Part shown: in pieces, positions 1 through 10,766 of the stretch
Layout: every line of letters begins with the position of its first letter
Position numbering within the stretch: position 1 is the first letter of the stretch
Assembly: GCF_000346465.2 (NCBI RefSeq)
Contig: NC_034014.1
Coordinates: 16,431,661-16,495,660 of the forward strand
Direction: 5' to 3'
DNA: 64,000 nucleotides
DNA from: Prunus persica
Taxonomy: Eukaryota; Streptophyta; Magnoliopsida; Rosales; Rosaceae
Notes under the pieces: model-generated
Seen by the model: only the letters and a program-made list of their open reading frames with translations
What the model was told of the DNA's origin: nothing
Database searches by the model: none
Position numbers and translations under genes: made by a program

Positions 1-2587
1 CGTCGGTGTTAATAAATTGTAGACGTTGTAATTGTAATAGACTACTAAGTCGTTAAAATGACGTCGTTAAAATGAGAAACCACGTCGGTGTTAAGAAATT
101 AAAAACGTTGTAAATTATATAAACCGACTTACATATTAAAATGACGTCGTTTAAAGCGTAAACCATGTCGTATGTTTTACTGTACGACGTAAAATATGTA
201 TTCCACGACCCAACCACCGTCGTTAAAAATTAATACACTAAACCCATAAAATTAAATTATACAATTTAAAAAATTAAGTTTATAAAAGGTTTTATGGTTT
301 TAAAGCCTAACATATAACATAGACTACCCAAAAATTATACTTTAAAAATAAACCCCAATAAATAACAACCCTAATCTCTAAACCCTAGACTCTAAACCCT
401 AAACCATAAAACTAGAAGTGATTTTATGACTCATCAAAACAATTTTGTTTTGGATGGTCATTTTAAATTTTTGTTATTCAAAATGAATTTTTTCAAGGTT
501 TATGTGGAAGAAAATATATCAATGACTTCATAGGAGTTGACTTTTCAATTTTCTGATTTATTTTATATTTATTTTGAATATTTTGATATAAAAATAATAA
601 AATATTCTTACCATACAACAAACCACGTCGGTGTTAAATAAATTGTAGACGTTGTAAATTGTAATAGACTACTAAGTCGTTAAAATGACGTCGTTAAAAT
701 GAGAAACCACGTCGGTGTTAAGAAATTAAAAACGTTGTAAATTATATAGCCGTGAAGGGATTAAAATGACGTCGTTTAAAGCGTAAACCATGTCGTATGT
801 TTTACTGTACGACGTAAAATATGTATTCCACGACCCAACCACCGTCGTTAAAAATTAATACACTAAACCCATAAAATTAAATTATACAATTTAAAAAATT
901 AAGTTTATAAAAGGTTTTATGGTTTTAAAGCCTAACATATACCCTAGACTACCCAAAAATTATACTTTAAAAATAAACCCCAATAAATAACAACCCTAAT
1001 CTCTAAACCCTAGACTCTAAACCCTAAACCATAAAACTAGAAGTGATTTTATGACTCATCAAAACAATTTTGTTTTGGATGGTCATTTTAAATTTTTGTT
1101 ATTCAAAATGAATTTTTTCAAGGTTTATGTGGAAGAAAATATATCAATGACTTCATAGGAGTTGACTTTTCAATTTTCTGATTTATTTTATATTTATTTT
1201 GAATATTTTGATATAAAAATAATAAAATATTCTTACCATACAACAAACCACGTCGGTGTTAAATAAATTGTAGACGTTGTAAATTGTAATAGACTACTAA
1301 GTCGTTAAAATGACGTCGTTAAAATGAGAAACCACGTCGGTGTTAAGAAATTAAAAACGTTGTAAATTATATAAACCGACTTACATATTAAAATGACGTC
1401 GTTTAAAGCGTAAACCATGTCGTATGTTTTACTGTACGACGTAAAATATGTATTCCACGACCCAACCACCGTCGTTAAAAATTAATACACTAAACCCATA
1501 AAATTAAATTATACAATTTAAAAAATTAAGTTTATAAAAGGTTTTATGGTTTTAAAGCCTAACATATAACATAGACTACCCAAAAATTATACTTTAAAAA
1601 TAAACCCCAATAAATAACAACACTAATCTCTAAACCCTAGACTCTAAACCCTAAACCATTAAACTAGAAGTGATTTTATGACTCATCAAAACAATTTTGT
1701 TTTGGATGGTCATTTTAAATTTTTGTTATTCAAAATGAATTTTTTCAAGGTTTATGTGGAAGAAAATATATCAATGACTTCATAGGAGTTGACTTTTCAA
1801 TTTTCTGATTTATTTTATATTTATTTTGAATATTTTGATATAAAAATAATAAAATATTCTTACCATACAACAAACCACGTCGGTGTTAAATAAATTGTAG
1901 ACGTTGTAAATTGTAATAGACTACTAAGTCGTTAAAATGACGTCGTTAAAATGAGAAACCACGTCGGTGTTAAGAAATTAAAAACGTTGTAAATTATATA
2001 AACCGACTTACATATTAAAATGACGTCGTTTAAAGCGTAAACCATGTCGTATGTTTTACTGTACGACGTAAAATATGTATTCCACGACCCAACCACCGTC
2101 GTTAAAAATTAATACACTAAACCCATAAAATTAAATTATACAATTTAAAAAATTAAGTTTATAAAAGGTTTTATGGTTTTAAAGCCTAACATATAACATA
2201 GACTACCCAAAAATTATACTTTAAAAATAAACCCCAATAAATAACAACCCTAATCTCTAAACCCTAGACTCTAAACCCTAAACCATAAAACTAGAAGTGA
2301 TTTTATGACTCATCAAAACAATTTTGTTTTGGATGGTCATTTTAAATTTTTGTTATTCAAAATGAATTTTTTCAAGGTTTATGTGGAAGAAAATATATCA
2401 ATGACTTCATAGGAGTTGACTTTTCAATTTTCTGATTTATTTTATATTTATTTTGAATATTTTGATATAAAAATAATAAAATATTCTTACCATACAACAA
2501 ACCACGTCGGTGTTAAATAAATTGTAGACGTTGTAAATTGTAATAGACTACTAAGTCGTTAAAATGACGTCGTTAAAATGAGAAACC
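1..2587. repeat. Tandem array of ~627-bp units inside CACTA copy 1
   Basis: Each unit begins with ACCACGTCGGTG; starts fall at 622, 1247, 1874 and 2501, giving periods of 625, 627 and 627. The unit at 1-621 is cut by the window edge and a ~87-bp partial unit ends the array. Units are nearly identical. Unit 2 (622-1246) has a replaced stretch near 748-760. Unit 3 (1247-1873) has private variants (CAACACTAA, ACCATTAAAC). Every unit carries many CGACG/CGTCG motifs and a degenerate CCCTAAA tract with two AAACCCTA words. Copy 2 has exactly one unit, at 19125-19751. No convincing ORF is present. Confidence 0.95.
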
Positions 2588-2941
2588 ATGGCGGCTATTT
2601 AACTATACGACGTAAAATATATATTTTACGACTTAACCGCAGTCGTTACATAAACGTCGTCGATTATACCCTGAACCCTTAAGAAATTGAAGATATTGTA
2701 AACCATTAACGACTCAATTGTTCAAAGAACGTCGTCTAACTATTTTTTTACGTCGTATTTGTTTAAAACACGCAACAACAAAATACGACGGTTATTGACT
2801 TTATTAGGTCGTTGGAAAAGTATTACACGTCGGTTAAGCAATTTGTATGTTTGTTTTTTTTTTAATTTAAGAAAACCTCAACAAATTTTTACATTACATA
2901 TTATAGAGAAAATTGGTACATTATACATAAATATCAAGTGT

Positions 2942-5900
2942 TCAATAATTGCCCTGTTTAATAATTTGGAAAACAAACTCTGCCCATTCATTCCGGACTT
3001 CATCAATGGCTTCTTGGGGGTATGAAGCTTCCTGGTTTCCCTTGGCATACTGCATAAACAATGACTATTAGGGTTTATAAATAAAAAGAAATTCAATCAC
3101 AGACGACGATATTTTTCATAACCGACGTAGTATATCCATTCAACGACGTTAATTTTACACGACCGTCGTTGATAATACAAAAAACGACGTGAAATGTATG
3201 AAGGTAATTTCTTCTTACCTTATTCTCAAACCCCAAGGAAGGATCCATGATGATGTCCCTCATGAAGCGCATTACATAATACCCGCATTCGACATTGCTG
3301 GGTTGCTTTGGTGTGCCTGAGAGAGTTTTCCAAATTACATTTTTACGTCCTGCTCGGGCTATGTGGGTATTATATATTTTTAAAGCACTGTTCACGATGT
3401 TTTTGGCCTCTTCATCGACCACACGATTTCCTGGCAGAGGATCCAGAAAATAGACGGTTTCTCTCTTTGCTCTTACAATCAGCAAAATCCAATGACGGCT
3501 GCACAAAATTAATATAAAAACGACGGTTATTTACAAAAACGACGTATTATAGTATTTCACACGACGAAGTAAAGTAGCTAACGACGACATTATATATTTA
3601 TCACGACGATAAATAAATACCGACGTGGTTAGTAGTTTCAAACGACTAAATAAAATAAAACACCGACGTGGTTAGTTTATAAGCTGTCATTTATTGAAAA
3701 TCATAAAAACAAAATCCTAAGGAGACTAACCCTGGATTGTAAGGCATCATGAAAATCTGTTCACCGTCTGTCTTCTGAAGTCGAGCTGCTACGAGTCGTG
3801 ATCTTTCAGTTATTGTGCCAGAGTTGGCACTAACTGTAGCAGGGTCGATAAAGCCAACCATACTGCACATATTGGCTTTTTTCAAAACATCGTGTAAGTA
3901 CCTAAACAAATAAAATAATATAAACAAGTCAGCACACAAAACACGACGGTTATGTATAAAAAAACGACGTATTATAATATTTCACACGACGTACTGAAAT
4001 AGATGAGGACGTTATAATATATTTATCACGACGGTTGTTAGTTAAGACGACGTGGTTAGTTAGTTAAGACGACGCCATATATAAACCAACGAGTTATTAT
4101 TTTAGAAGTACAAACCTCATATATAAAGCCAATACAGTAGCTCCAATTTCTTCCATGCCTGCAAATTGTGTAATATCTTCAGGCAGGAGGAAGGTATCGC
4201 GCTCACCACCAAACACCTCCTTATCAATTGTAAATTGGACTGTCTTATCCTCAGGCAGGAGTGTCGTTTCCACAAAACGACAAAGGGTTTTTAAAGAAGA
4301 TGGCGCCTCCATTTTTGAATAAGCACCAACTTCAATAACCTGTTTAAAGAAATAAAAAAAATGACGTGGTAATTCAATAAAGACGACGGTTTAAGTAATA
4401 AAACGTCGTCTTAAAAGTATTTAAACGACGGTGAAAAAACTGTCGTGGTAATTCAATAAAGACGACGGTTTTATGAATAAAGCGTCGTCTGAAACCATTT
4501 AAACGACGGTGCAAAAACCGTCGTTTAAATATTTTATTACGTCTTAAAAAAATTCCGCCGTCTAAGTTTTAAACAAACGACGGATTAAATAAAAATATCG
4601 ACGTCTGAAATTTTGAAAAACAAATAAAAAAGGCAAAGTTATGTGAACATACCTTGTCGTCATGCTTTTCTTCATCTTCTTTCTCCTTTTCTTCTTCCTT
4701 CTCTTCATCTCTTTTTTCTTCTTCCTTCTCTTCATCTGGCTGATGTTTCCCCATTTTGGCAGTATCATCCTCCAAATGTAGGGATCTCACATCACCTCCA
4801 GAGCAGCTAGCTTTGTCAGACATTGGATTTTTGGGGCTTTGGCTAATTCTTGGTTTAAGCATGCTTGGATCAAAATTGGGAATTAATTGGGAAAGCTGAC
4901 TCAGGAAATGCTCCCTCTCAGCCTCTACCAATTGTTTTGTCCTAGCCTCCATCCTTAAGGCCTCTTCCCTTGCCTTAGCCTCCATCTTTTTAGTCTCTTC
5001 TTGAAGGAGAACTCTTAAACTGTCCTTCAAACGGTCGTCAAAGCTCACCCTCTGTGGTTTGGGCAAATTGAAATATTGCCTTGGGGAAACACCAGCACCA
5101 ACTCCCCTCAGTCTGCCTGGATGCTCGGGGCCCAAAGCCATGGTCAGCACATCATTGCTGCCATCTACTCTGACTTTGCCTTCCGAGACTTGTTTCTGCA
5201 ATTCATCCTAAAAAAAGATAAACAAAAAAACACACGACGGTTATTTATGTACAAACGACGTATTATATAATTTCACACGACGCAATAACGTATAAACCGA
5301 CGTTATTATAACTTATCACGACGGTAGTTATACCGACGTGGTTATTTATTTAAAACGACGAAATGAATAAACAACCGACGTCTTATGCTATAATTAAAGA
5401 TAACAGAGTAGTGATTCCTATTTAGACCGTTAATGACGTTTTTAAAAAATTTTCGACGTGGTAATATCATTCACACGACGCGAAAATGAACCACCGACGT
5501 CTTATGCTGTAATTACAGAAAACATAGTAGTGATTCCTATTTAGACCTTTAACGACGTTTTTAAAAACTTTTCGACGTGGTAATATCATTCACACGACGA
5601 AAAATATAACATACGACGTAATAAGAATAATTCACAGTTTAATAAAAATTTAAAACAGAGTGATAGTAGGCTTACAATTAATTTTGCTTTCTCTGCCACC
5701 TTTGGATCAGGGATGTTACCATGTTTGTCCTGTCTAGCTCTCTTCCATAAGGTAGATCGATCAATTTCTACCCCAGGCATGGTTTCCTCCAATTGATCCT
5801 CCAATCCAGCATATCCTTTTCGAGACAATCGATGATTGTACTCGAGTTTCTCCCTAATCTGTGCATGTTGAGAATGCACAGACTCAAAATCTTTGGATAG

Positions 5901-6485
5901 CCTTGAAGCTACAAAGGCATCCCATTGTGCTTTCTCTATGAATTTATATGTTTCAGGGGGTTGGCTTAATTTCTCCCTGTCATTGGTGTATGGAAGGATA
6001 TAATGCCTCGTTAGTGTAGACTTGAAATCCTTCCATTTCTTGGAAGCAGAAGCTAAAACAGAGGTCTTGCCCCCTTGGCCTACGACAAAAGCCATGTCAA
6101 CTGCTTCCCAAATCTGCTCCTTTATATCCTTGGGGATTTGGGACCATTTCTTGTCCACAAGTGGGATCCTGGAGCGTGCCAACACACCAATATACGACTG
6201 CATCTCAATATGTGCTTGGCCAACACCTTTCCCCCTTTTATTGTACTCAACAATTGGCCTCAGTTTCTGAAGCTTTCTCTTCACAACACGAGGCATTGTG
6301 CTCATACCTCGACCAGTCTTTGAATCATCTGAGATTGTTGTCTGGCTGGTTTGTTCTGTCTCAGCAGATGATGAAGCAAACTTCATCTTCTTCGAAGACT
6401 TCATCTCCTTCGAAGACTTATCTTGAGGAGCTACCATTCCAAGCTTCTTGGAGCCAGAATCCTTAGTTTGTTGTTGAGAAACCAT
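2942..6485 (-). CDS. CACTA-encoded Transposase_24-like / Ulp1 (C48) protease fusion, copy 1
   Basis: Six exons with GT-AG introns join in phase: 6485-5676, 5207-4653, 4339-4116, 3901-3731, 3498-3219 and 3049-2942, giving 715 codons plus TGA. ATG at 6485 is the first ATG; the codon in frame at 6497 is TTG. Residues 1-75 are basic and Ser/Lys-rich; about 75-265 resemble the plant Transposase_24 (Ptta/En/Spm) family; about 325-375 look like a coiled coil; about 425-455 are an acidic Glu/Lys tract. Residues from about 530 resemble Ulp1/SENP cysteine proteases: His589 (RHWILL), Asp606 (FLDPL), Gln652 and Cys658 (VECGYY) form a complete catalytic set. Likely roles are binding element DNA (N-terminal part) and cleaving SUMO-like conjugates (C-terminal part); both are inferred from family. 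Introns are packed with CGACG motifs. The start and splice sites are my reconstruction. Confidence 0.85.
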
Positions 6486-6499
6486 TTTAACAGACAAAA

Positions 6500-7350
6500 C
6501 TGCAAGTGAAAATATTTCAGGAAAACATTAAGAACACAAACGACGGTATTAAAAAAATACGACGTATGATATGATTTTAGACGACGCAATGAAATAATCT
6601 CAGACGTAATAAATGTTTAAAACCATTATTTATATAACGTCGTGGTATATATGTTCACACGACGTCAATAGTAATACACCGTCGTGGTAAACTATTATTT
6701 ATATAACGTCGTGGTATTTATGTTCACACGACGTCAATAGTAATACACCGTCGTGGTAAACTATTATTTATATTTTATCGTCTATATTAGATACCAACCC
6801 TAGTTTCTTTTTCTTTATATTTTATCAAATAAGGGAAAAACAAAAACCATTGTTCAGCGAAATCAAACCTGCAATTAAACAAGCATATAAAAAAAGACTA
6901 TTATTTTAAAAACAACTTTGTCAATTTTCAGACGACGCTAGAACAACTGACGAACCGTCGTGGTCTACCGTCGTCTTATTTAGTTGATGTAGTTGTCTTC
7001 AAAGTTGGAAACTTTCTCTCTTTGTCTGTATATTTTATCAAACTTGGAAAGAAGTAAAATGATTTTGGCCAGAAAAAAGGTAAAAAGATTTTTCAAACAA
7101 AAAACGTATGAGCATGCAAAACAGTAACCAAAATAGTGAAAATGAAAGCTTACCTTTTGCGTGCAATGAAAGCAAGAGGAAGATGATCGATGTTTAAGTT
7201 CAGAGACGACGAAGAAGACGAGAGGAAGACGATGAGAAACTCTGACAATGCTCTGACAAGGAAAAAAGACGAAAAGGTTTCTCTGGGAGATTGAAATTTT
7301 TAATCGGGTTTGGAAACAGTGCATGTGTAAGTCGAAAAGTTGCTTACATA
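6500..7350 (-). promoter_or_regulatory. Putative 5' UTR exon, 5'-UTR intron and core promoter of the Transposase_24/Ulp1 gene (copy 1)
   Basis: Reading the minus strand, a TTATAT box lies near 7343-7350. A CT-rich, motif-poor stretch follows to a good donor (AAAAG|GTAAGC, intron starting 7153). A matching acceptor (TTGCAG, ending 6500) lies 15 bases before the ATG at 6485. This predicts a non-coding first exon of roughly 7154-7310 and a 654-nt leader intron. An alternative acceptor exists near 6870. The intron holds CGACG/CGTCG motifs. A 114-residue open frame over this exon has no recognisable similarity and I do not call it coding. Confidence 0.45.
6625..6762. repeat. 69-bp tandem duplication, only in CACTA copy 1
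   Basis: Two units (6625-6693 and 6694-6762) are almost identical, differing by TATATATG against TATTTATG. Copy 2 has a single unit at the equivalent place (about 23851-23919), so this is a recent length change. Each unit contains several CGTCG/CGACG motifs and lies in the predicted 5'-UTR intron of the protease-fusion gene. Confidence 0.9.
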
Positions 7351-8000
7351 TAAAACCATTTCAAAAAAATAATACGGCGGTTACATTTAACTACGTCGTT
7401 TTTAACTAAAACGACGCAATATTTTTCATTCGACGTGGAATCATTTCATTTAACGTCGTTAGGTTTAATATAACCGACGTGGATTTTAATTTTTAAATTA
7501 TGAATAGAATTTTTTTTCCCGTGACCTTTCAGTTTATTTTTCAATTACAGTGCGTTATAAATAGAGTTTTTTTTCCGGAGGAAATTTAAAACGAAGGAAA
7601 TTAATATTCTGCAATATGTAAAGTTTCTTTTTTGGATGACAGATTTAAATAAAATAAGAATATAAAAACAACAAATGTGTAAGTCAAGTAGACGAAAAGT
7701 TGCTTACATATAAAACCATTTCAAAAAAATAATATGGCGGTTACATATAACTACGACGTATAAATTACAAAATACGACGGTACATTTAACTTCGGACGTG
7801 GTAAATAAATACGACAGTAGTTTGTAGGTACCGTCGTAGTAAACTCAAAAATTAAAGTACATAAGTAATAACTCGCGTCATGGTATATTATTTAACACGT
7901 CGTTTTTATTAATTTACCGACGTGGATTTTTGTAATATACGTCGATCATACCGACGTTGATTTTACAATTTAAACGGCGGTTTGTTTGTAAGGACCGCCG
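7323..8000. repeat. Non-coding, motif-rich CACTA DNA with internal direct repeats
   Basis: A ~60-bp segment at 7323-7385 (GTGTAAGTC to GGCGGTTACAT) recurs at 7677-7746. It includes the putative TATA region of the minus-strand gene. A ~150-bp segment at 7472-7622 recurs with divergence at 8699-8848. These two ~150-bp copies flank the RPN6 fragment. CGACG/CGTCG motifs occur every few tens of bases. The copy-2 equivalents are shifted by 17157. I see no gene here. Confidence 0.8.
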
Positions 8001-8112
8001 TTGGTTTTAAAAATTTATTCTATAAATTTGTCGCTTTCATTCATTTTCGGTTTACATTTAAGGTTCCAAGTTCTTCCTCTCTCAGTCTCTCATGTCTCAA
8101 AGATAATAATTT

Positions 8113-8522
8113 GGATGTTTTCTCAAAGAGAAATTGAGCTTACTCGCATCAAATATATGTCCACAAGAAGAAGCTTGTCAACTAGCCTTCTCACTTCCTT
8201 GATCAAGCCTGATAGGACACTTAGTGCTTCTGAATACTCCTTGCTTTCCATCAAAAGAGATGCAAGCCTGGCCTCCACTCGCTGTCGAAGGAAAGTTCGC
8301 TTCTCAGGGAAATCTGAAGATCAGATGTGCCTGATCCTCTGCTTGATTTTCTTGCCTAAGAAGATCCGTCGGATTTATTGTGATAGCCTCTTCCTTTATC
8401 CGTAGAGCTTCAGAAGAAGAAGATGGGTTTCAAGAATGCGATAAAGAATAGAAATGGCTTCAGATGGCCTCTAAAGCATGAGCAATTGAATCAGTAGTTT
8501 CTGGGAGATATGATGAAGACAT
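8113..8522 (-). pseudogene. RPN6: Captured fragment of 26S proteasome non-ATPase subunit RPN6 (PSMD11), copy 1
   Basis: Reading the minus strand from an ATG at 8522 gives MSSSYLPETTDSIAHALEA, the N-terminus of plant RPN6. Shifted frames then give ILYRILE, SSSSEALRIKEEAI and LLRQENQAED, then GTSDLQISL, RTFLRQRVEARL, ESKEYSEALSVLSGL and LIKEVRRL, in RPN6 order. Relative to the family as I remember it, the stretch from about LRQENRAED to GTSDLQ is missing, as is a further short piece before EKRTFLRQ. There are frameshifts and a stop, so it does not encode RPN6. The host protein is a lid subunit of the 19S regulator. Divergent direct repeats flank the fragment. The plus-strand 134-residue frame over it is an antisense shadow. 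Confidence 0.85.
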
Positions 8523-8589
8523 TGTCAATGCTTTGAACTACACAAGTCCTGCAGAAAGATATGTTAAAGAAACTGAAACAACGGCGGTT

Positions 8590-9578
8590 TTCTGTTCTAC
8601 CGTCGTCTTTTCTCGTCGTCTATATTAAGTTACGATGGCGGTAGATTTATAATTACCGACGTAGATTATTTTGTTAAACGTCGTTAAGTGTACTACAACC
8701 GACGTGGATTTTAATTTTAAATTATAAATGGAGTTTTTTTTCCCGTATTCTTTCAGTTTTAGTTTTCAATTCCAAAGCGTGATAAATAGATTTTTCTTTC
8801 CCGAGGAAATTTAAAATGAGGGAAATTAATGTTCTAGAATTTGTAAACTAACACGACGCAATATTTGCAAATCTGTGTCATCTGTTAAGATTATGATGTG
8901 GAACAGAGTTCCATCTGGTAAGATTTCGTAACCCTTGGGATCTCAGACAAAACTGATTATGTCGGCGGTGTTCTATATAAACCGTCGTGGTTATTTCAAT
9001 TCTTGTCATTAAGTAGATCTACCGACGTAGGATAAGAAAATCAAAGAAAAAAATTGTTAACAAAAATTCTTATTAAGACGACCGTTAAAATTAAAGGTAC
9101 GACGTATAAAATGAATAAATACGACGATAAATTTTATTGTACGATTTAAAGATAACGTAGTAGAACTATACGAGAATGACGTCGATATATTTATATTTTC
9201 CGTCGTTGTAAATTAATTTAATACGGCGATATTTTGTATTTTAAAGCCGTGGATTTGTTTGTAATTATACGGCGTCTTATACGAAAACCTCGTCGTCTTA
9301 TTTTATGAGTAAAAACGGCAGTTTTTATTGAAATCGTCGTCTTTACTTTCTACGTCGGTCGATTCATAACTTCTGCCGTTCTTTGTTGGCATTGATTTTA
9401 CACTGCGGAAATCTGTTTCAAATAGACGTCGGTTGTTTAATTATGTACGTCGTTGTTTTTGAACAGCCATTTGAAACTCCATTTTTTAGTTGTCTAAGGT
9501 TGTATTACACGACGGTGTTTTTAGAACCGTCGTCTTTTTATAAACCACGACGGTTTTCACTTAGACCGTCGTTGTTTT
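8590..9578. repeat. Right subterminal region of CACTA copy 1
   Basis: No gene is seen. The sequence is AT-rich with dense short motifs (ACGACG, CGTCGT, CCGACGTGG, ACGGCGG) in both orientations. Several are close inverted pairs, for example the ACGACGG/ACCGTCG pairs at 9508-9570. In the CACTA superfamily such subterminal repeats are binding sites of the TNPA-type protein and act with the terminal repeats in transposition. Confidence 0.8.
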
Positions 9579-9609
9579 CTGGTCGTCTTTTTCACTTTTT
9601 GTAGTAGTG
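9579..9609 (-). repeat. Right terminal inverted repeat of CACTA copy 1
   Basis: The reverse complement reads CACTACTACAAAAAGTG followed by AAAAAGACGAC. It pairs with the left terminus of copy 2 (CACTACTACAAAAAAGC then AAAAAGACGACGG), an imperfect inverted repeat of about 30 bp. CACTA termini are diagnostic of the superfamily. Confidence 0.93.
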
Positions 9610-10063
9610 TAAGCCTAGGACTCTGAGAGAAAAATTATAGAGTGATATCCGGTGAGGATTAGAGTCAAGGCGAAATAATTCCATGGCATTTGAGTGTGGC
9701 TGTCTTTAAGCTTTGATGTTATGAGTTTTGGTATTACACATTACACTATGATGCAATTTACTCAAGGTGGCATCTCTTTAGTGATGCAAATGTGATTGGC
9801 ATGCATTGGTTTTTATTAGCCTGTTTAAAGTGGTGTCTTTAGCTCTTTTGTTTTGTAGTAAAACGTTTATGGGTATCGTGACTGGTAAACCCTCAGGTGA
9901 CACAACTCCTCCGACTAGGGACACCTAGAGGTTTAACGGCTTGTGGCACATGCTAAGTGCCATCGAGTTTACCAGCGAAAGTGGTTCAGTTAGTTTTTGT
10001 TTTGTGTTTGTTTTAATTTCTAATTTTGCTCGAGGACTAGCAAAAGATAGGTTTGAGGTAGTT
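9610..10063 (+). mobile_element. 3' internal region of a Ty3/gypsy-like LTR retrotransposon, with polypurine tract
   Basis: This lies between the CACTA terminus and an LTR start. It has no open gene of note. GCTCGAGGACTAGCAAAAG near 10029-10047, followed by a purine-rich stretch and TTTGATAGATT, is the arrangement I know from the end of Athila/Tat-type internal regions just before the 3' LTR. The element therefore reads on the plus strand, and its remainder should lie left of CACTA copy 1, outside the window. Confidence 0.6.
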
Positions 10064-10766
10064 TGATAGATTCATATTTTGCATATATAATCTATCTTTA
10101 TTTGCATTGTTTTCATGTGAAATTGGTTAGTTTAATGCGTTTGGTGAAGATTTTGTAGGAAATCATACCTAGCAAGGCTTTGGAGCAAATTATGGGTATC
10201 GGCTGGACCCTTGAGAATACCTTCCTATTTTCCCTTTAAAACCCCAAAGCAAATTCCCTCTTTGACTAAGCCGCATGTTACTTGCTTTTGAGAATAGGTC
10301 TTAGTTTTTCTAATATTCCTATTTTTCCTTTCCTTCCTAAATAAATATTATCTTCCTTATTTTTGGAGGAGTCCCTTGGCCTATAAATACAAAGCTTTAA
10401 CCTAATAACCAGGGCATCTTTTTCCACCATCGTCTTCTCTACCATATTTTTCCACCAACTTTCATTCAATCAGAGAAATATCAGAGGAAGCCAAGAATTT
10501 GCTGCTGCATTATTTGAGGAGCTTTTGAAGGTGTTCATGTGAAGATTCTGAAGATCAAGTCCATCGGCCAAATTGGTTTTATGACAATAATTCTCTTGTT
10601 TATATTTTCTTCTATCATGAACTAATTTCCCTTGCTAGGGCTACGATGTAGCCTAACCTTGAATACTTAATTTCTATCGTTATATTAATTTCTGATTATT
10701 ATCTCATGTTGAGTATTTGTTACTGTTCTTAATGATTTAAATATCTAGCTAATAGAAAATAAAACA
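10064..10766 (+). mobile_element. LTR (probably truncated) of the gypsy-like element
   Basis: It starts TGATAGATTCATATT right after the polypurine tract. It contains a TATA box (CTATAAATAC, 10381-10390) and a conserved block near 10620-10655 (AACTAATTTCC, CTAGGG, CGATGTAGCC). The same block occurs in the LTRs at 27147-27190 and, on the minus strand, 46505-46550. The other two LTRs extend about 700-900 bp beyond this block; here satellite begins after only ~120 bp. The right edge is therefore probably a truncation, although the last bases happen to be AAAACA. The boundary is accurate to a few bases. Confidence 0.6.

Larger units (their letters stand above)
1..9609 (-). mobile_element. CACTA (En/Spm) transposon, copy 1, right-hand part only
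   Basis: The right terminus is seen directly: the sequence ends TTTTTGTAGTAGTG at 9609, the reverse complement of the CACTACTACAAAAA start of copy 2. The left terminus lies outside the window. From about 2501 to 9609 it matches 19674-26766 of copy 2 with only a handful of substitutions plus two tandem-duplication differences. Its genes read on the minus strand. It holds the Transposase_24/Ulp1 gene, an RPN6 gene fragment and motif-rich non-coding DNA; a TNP2 gene would lie to the left of the window. It sits in the 3' internal region of a gypsy-like retrotransposon. The right flank is TAA; its duplicate cannot be checked here. Confidence 0.93.

Noticed and set aside
369..2280. True interstitial telomere array
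   Set aside because: Only short degenerate CCCTAAA words inside a 627-bp unit, repeated because the unit is repeated.
1..2587. CRISPR-like or simple spaced repeats
   Set aside because: The whole 627-bp unit is repeated with no unique spacers, and this is a plant transposon.
4562..4768. Lys/Arg-rich 68-codon ORF (MKRRKKKKEMKRRKKK...)
   Set aside because: It is an alternative frame of the acidic Glu/Lys tract in exon 2 of the protease-fusion gene.
6980..7324. Minus-strand 114-codon ORF upstream of the protease-fusion gene
   Set aside because: It covers the CT-rich predicted 5'-UTR exon and runs into its intron; no recognisable domain.
8001..8405. Plus-strand 134-codon ORF
   Set aside because: It is antisense to the RPN6 fragment; similarity is on the minus strand only.
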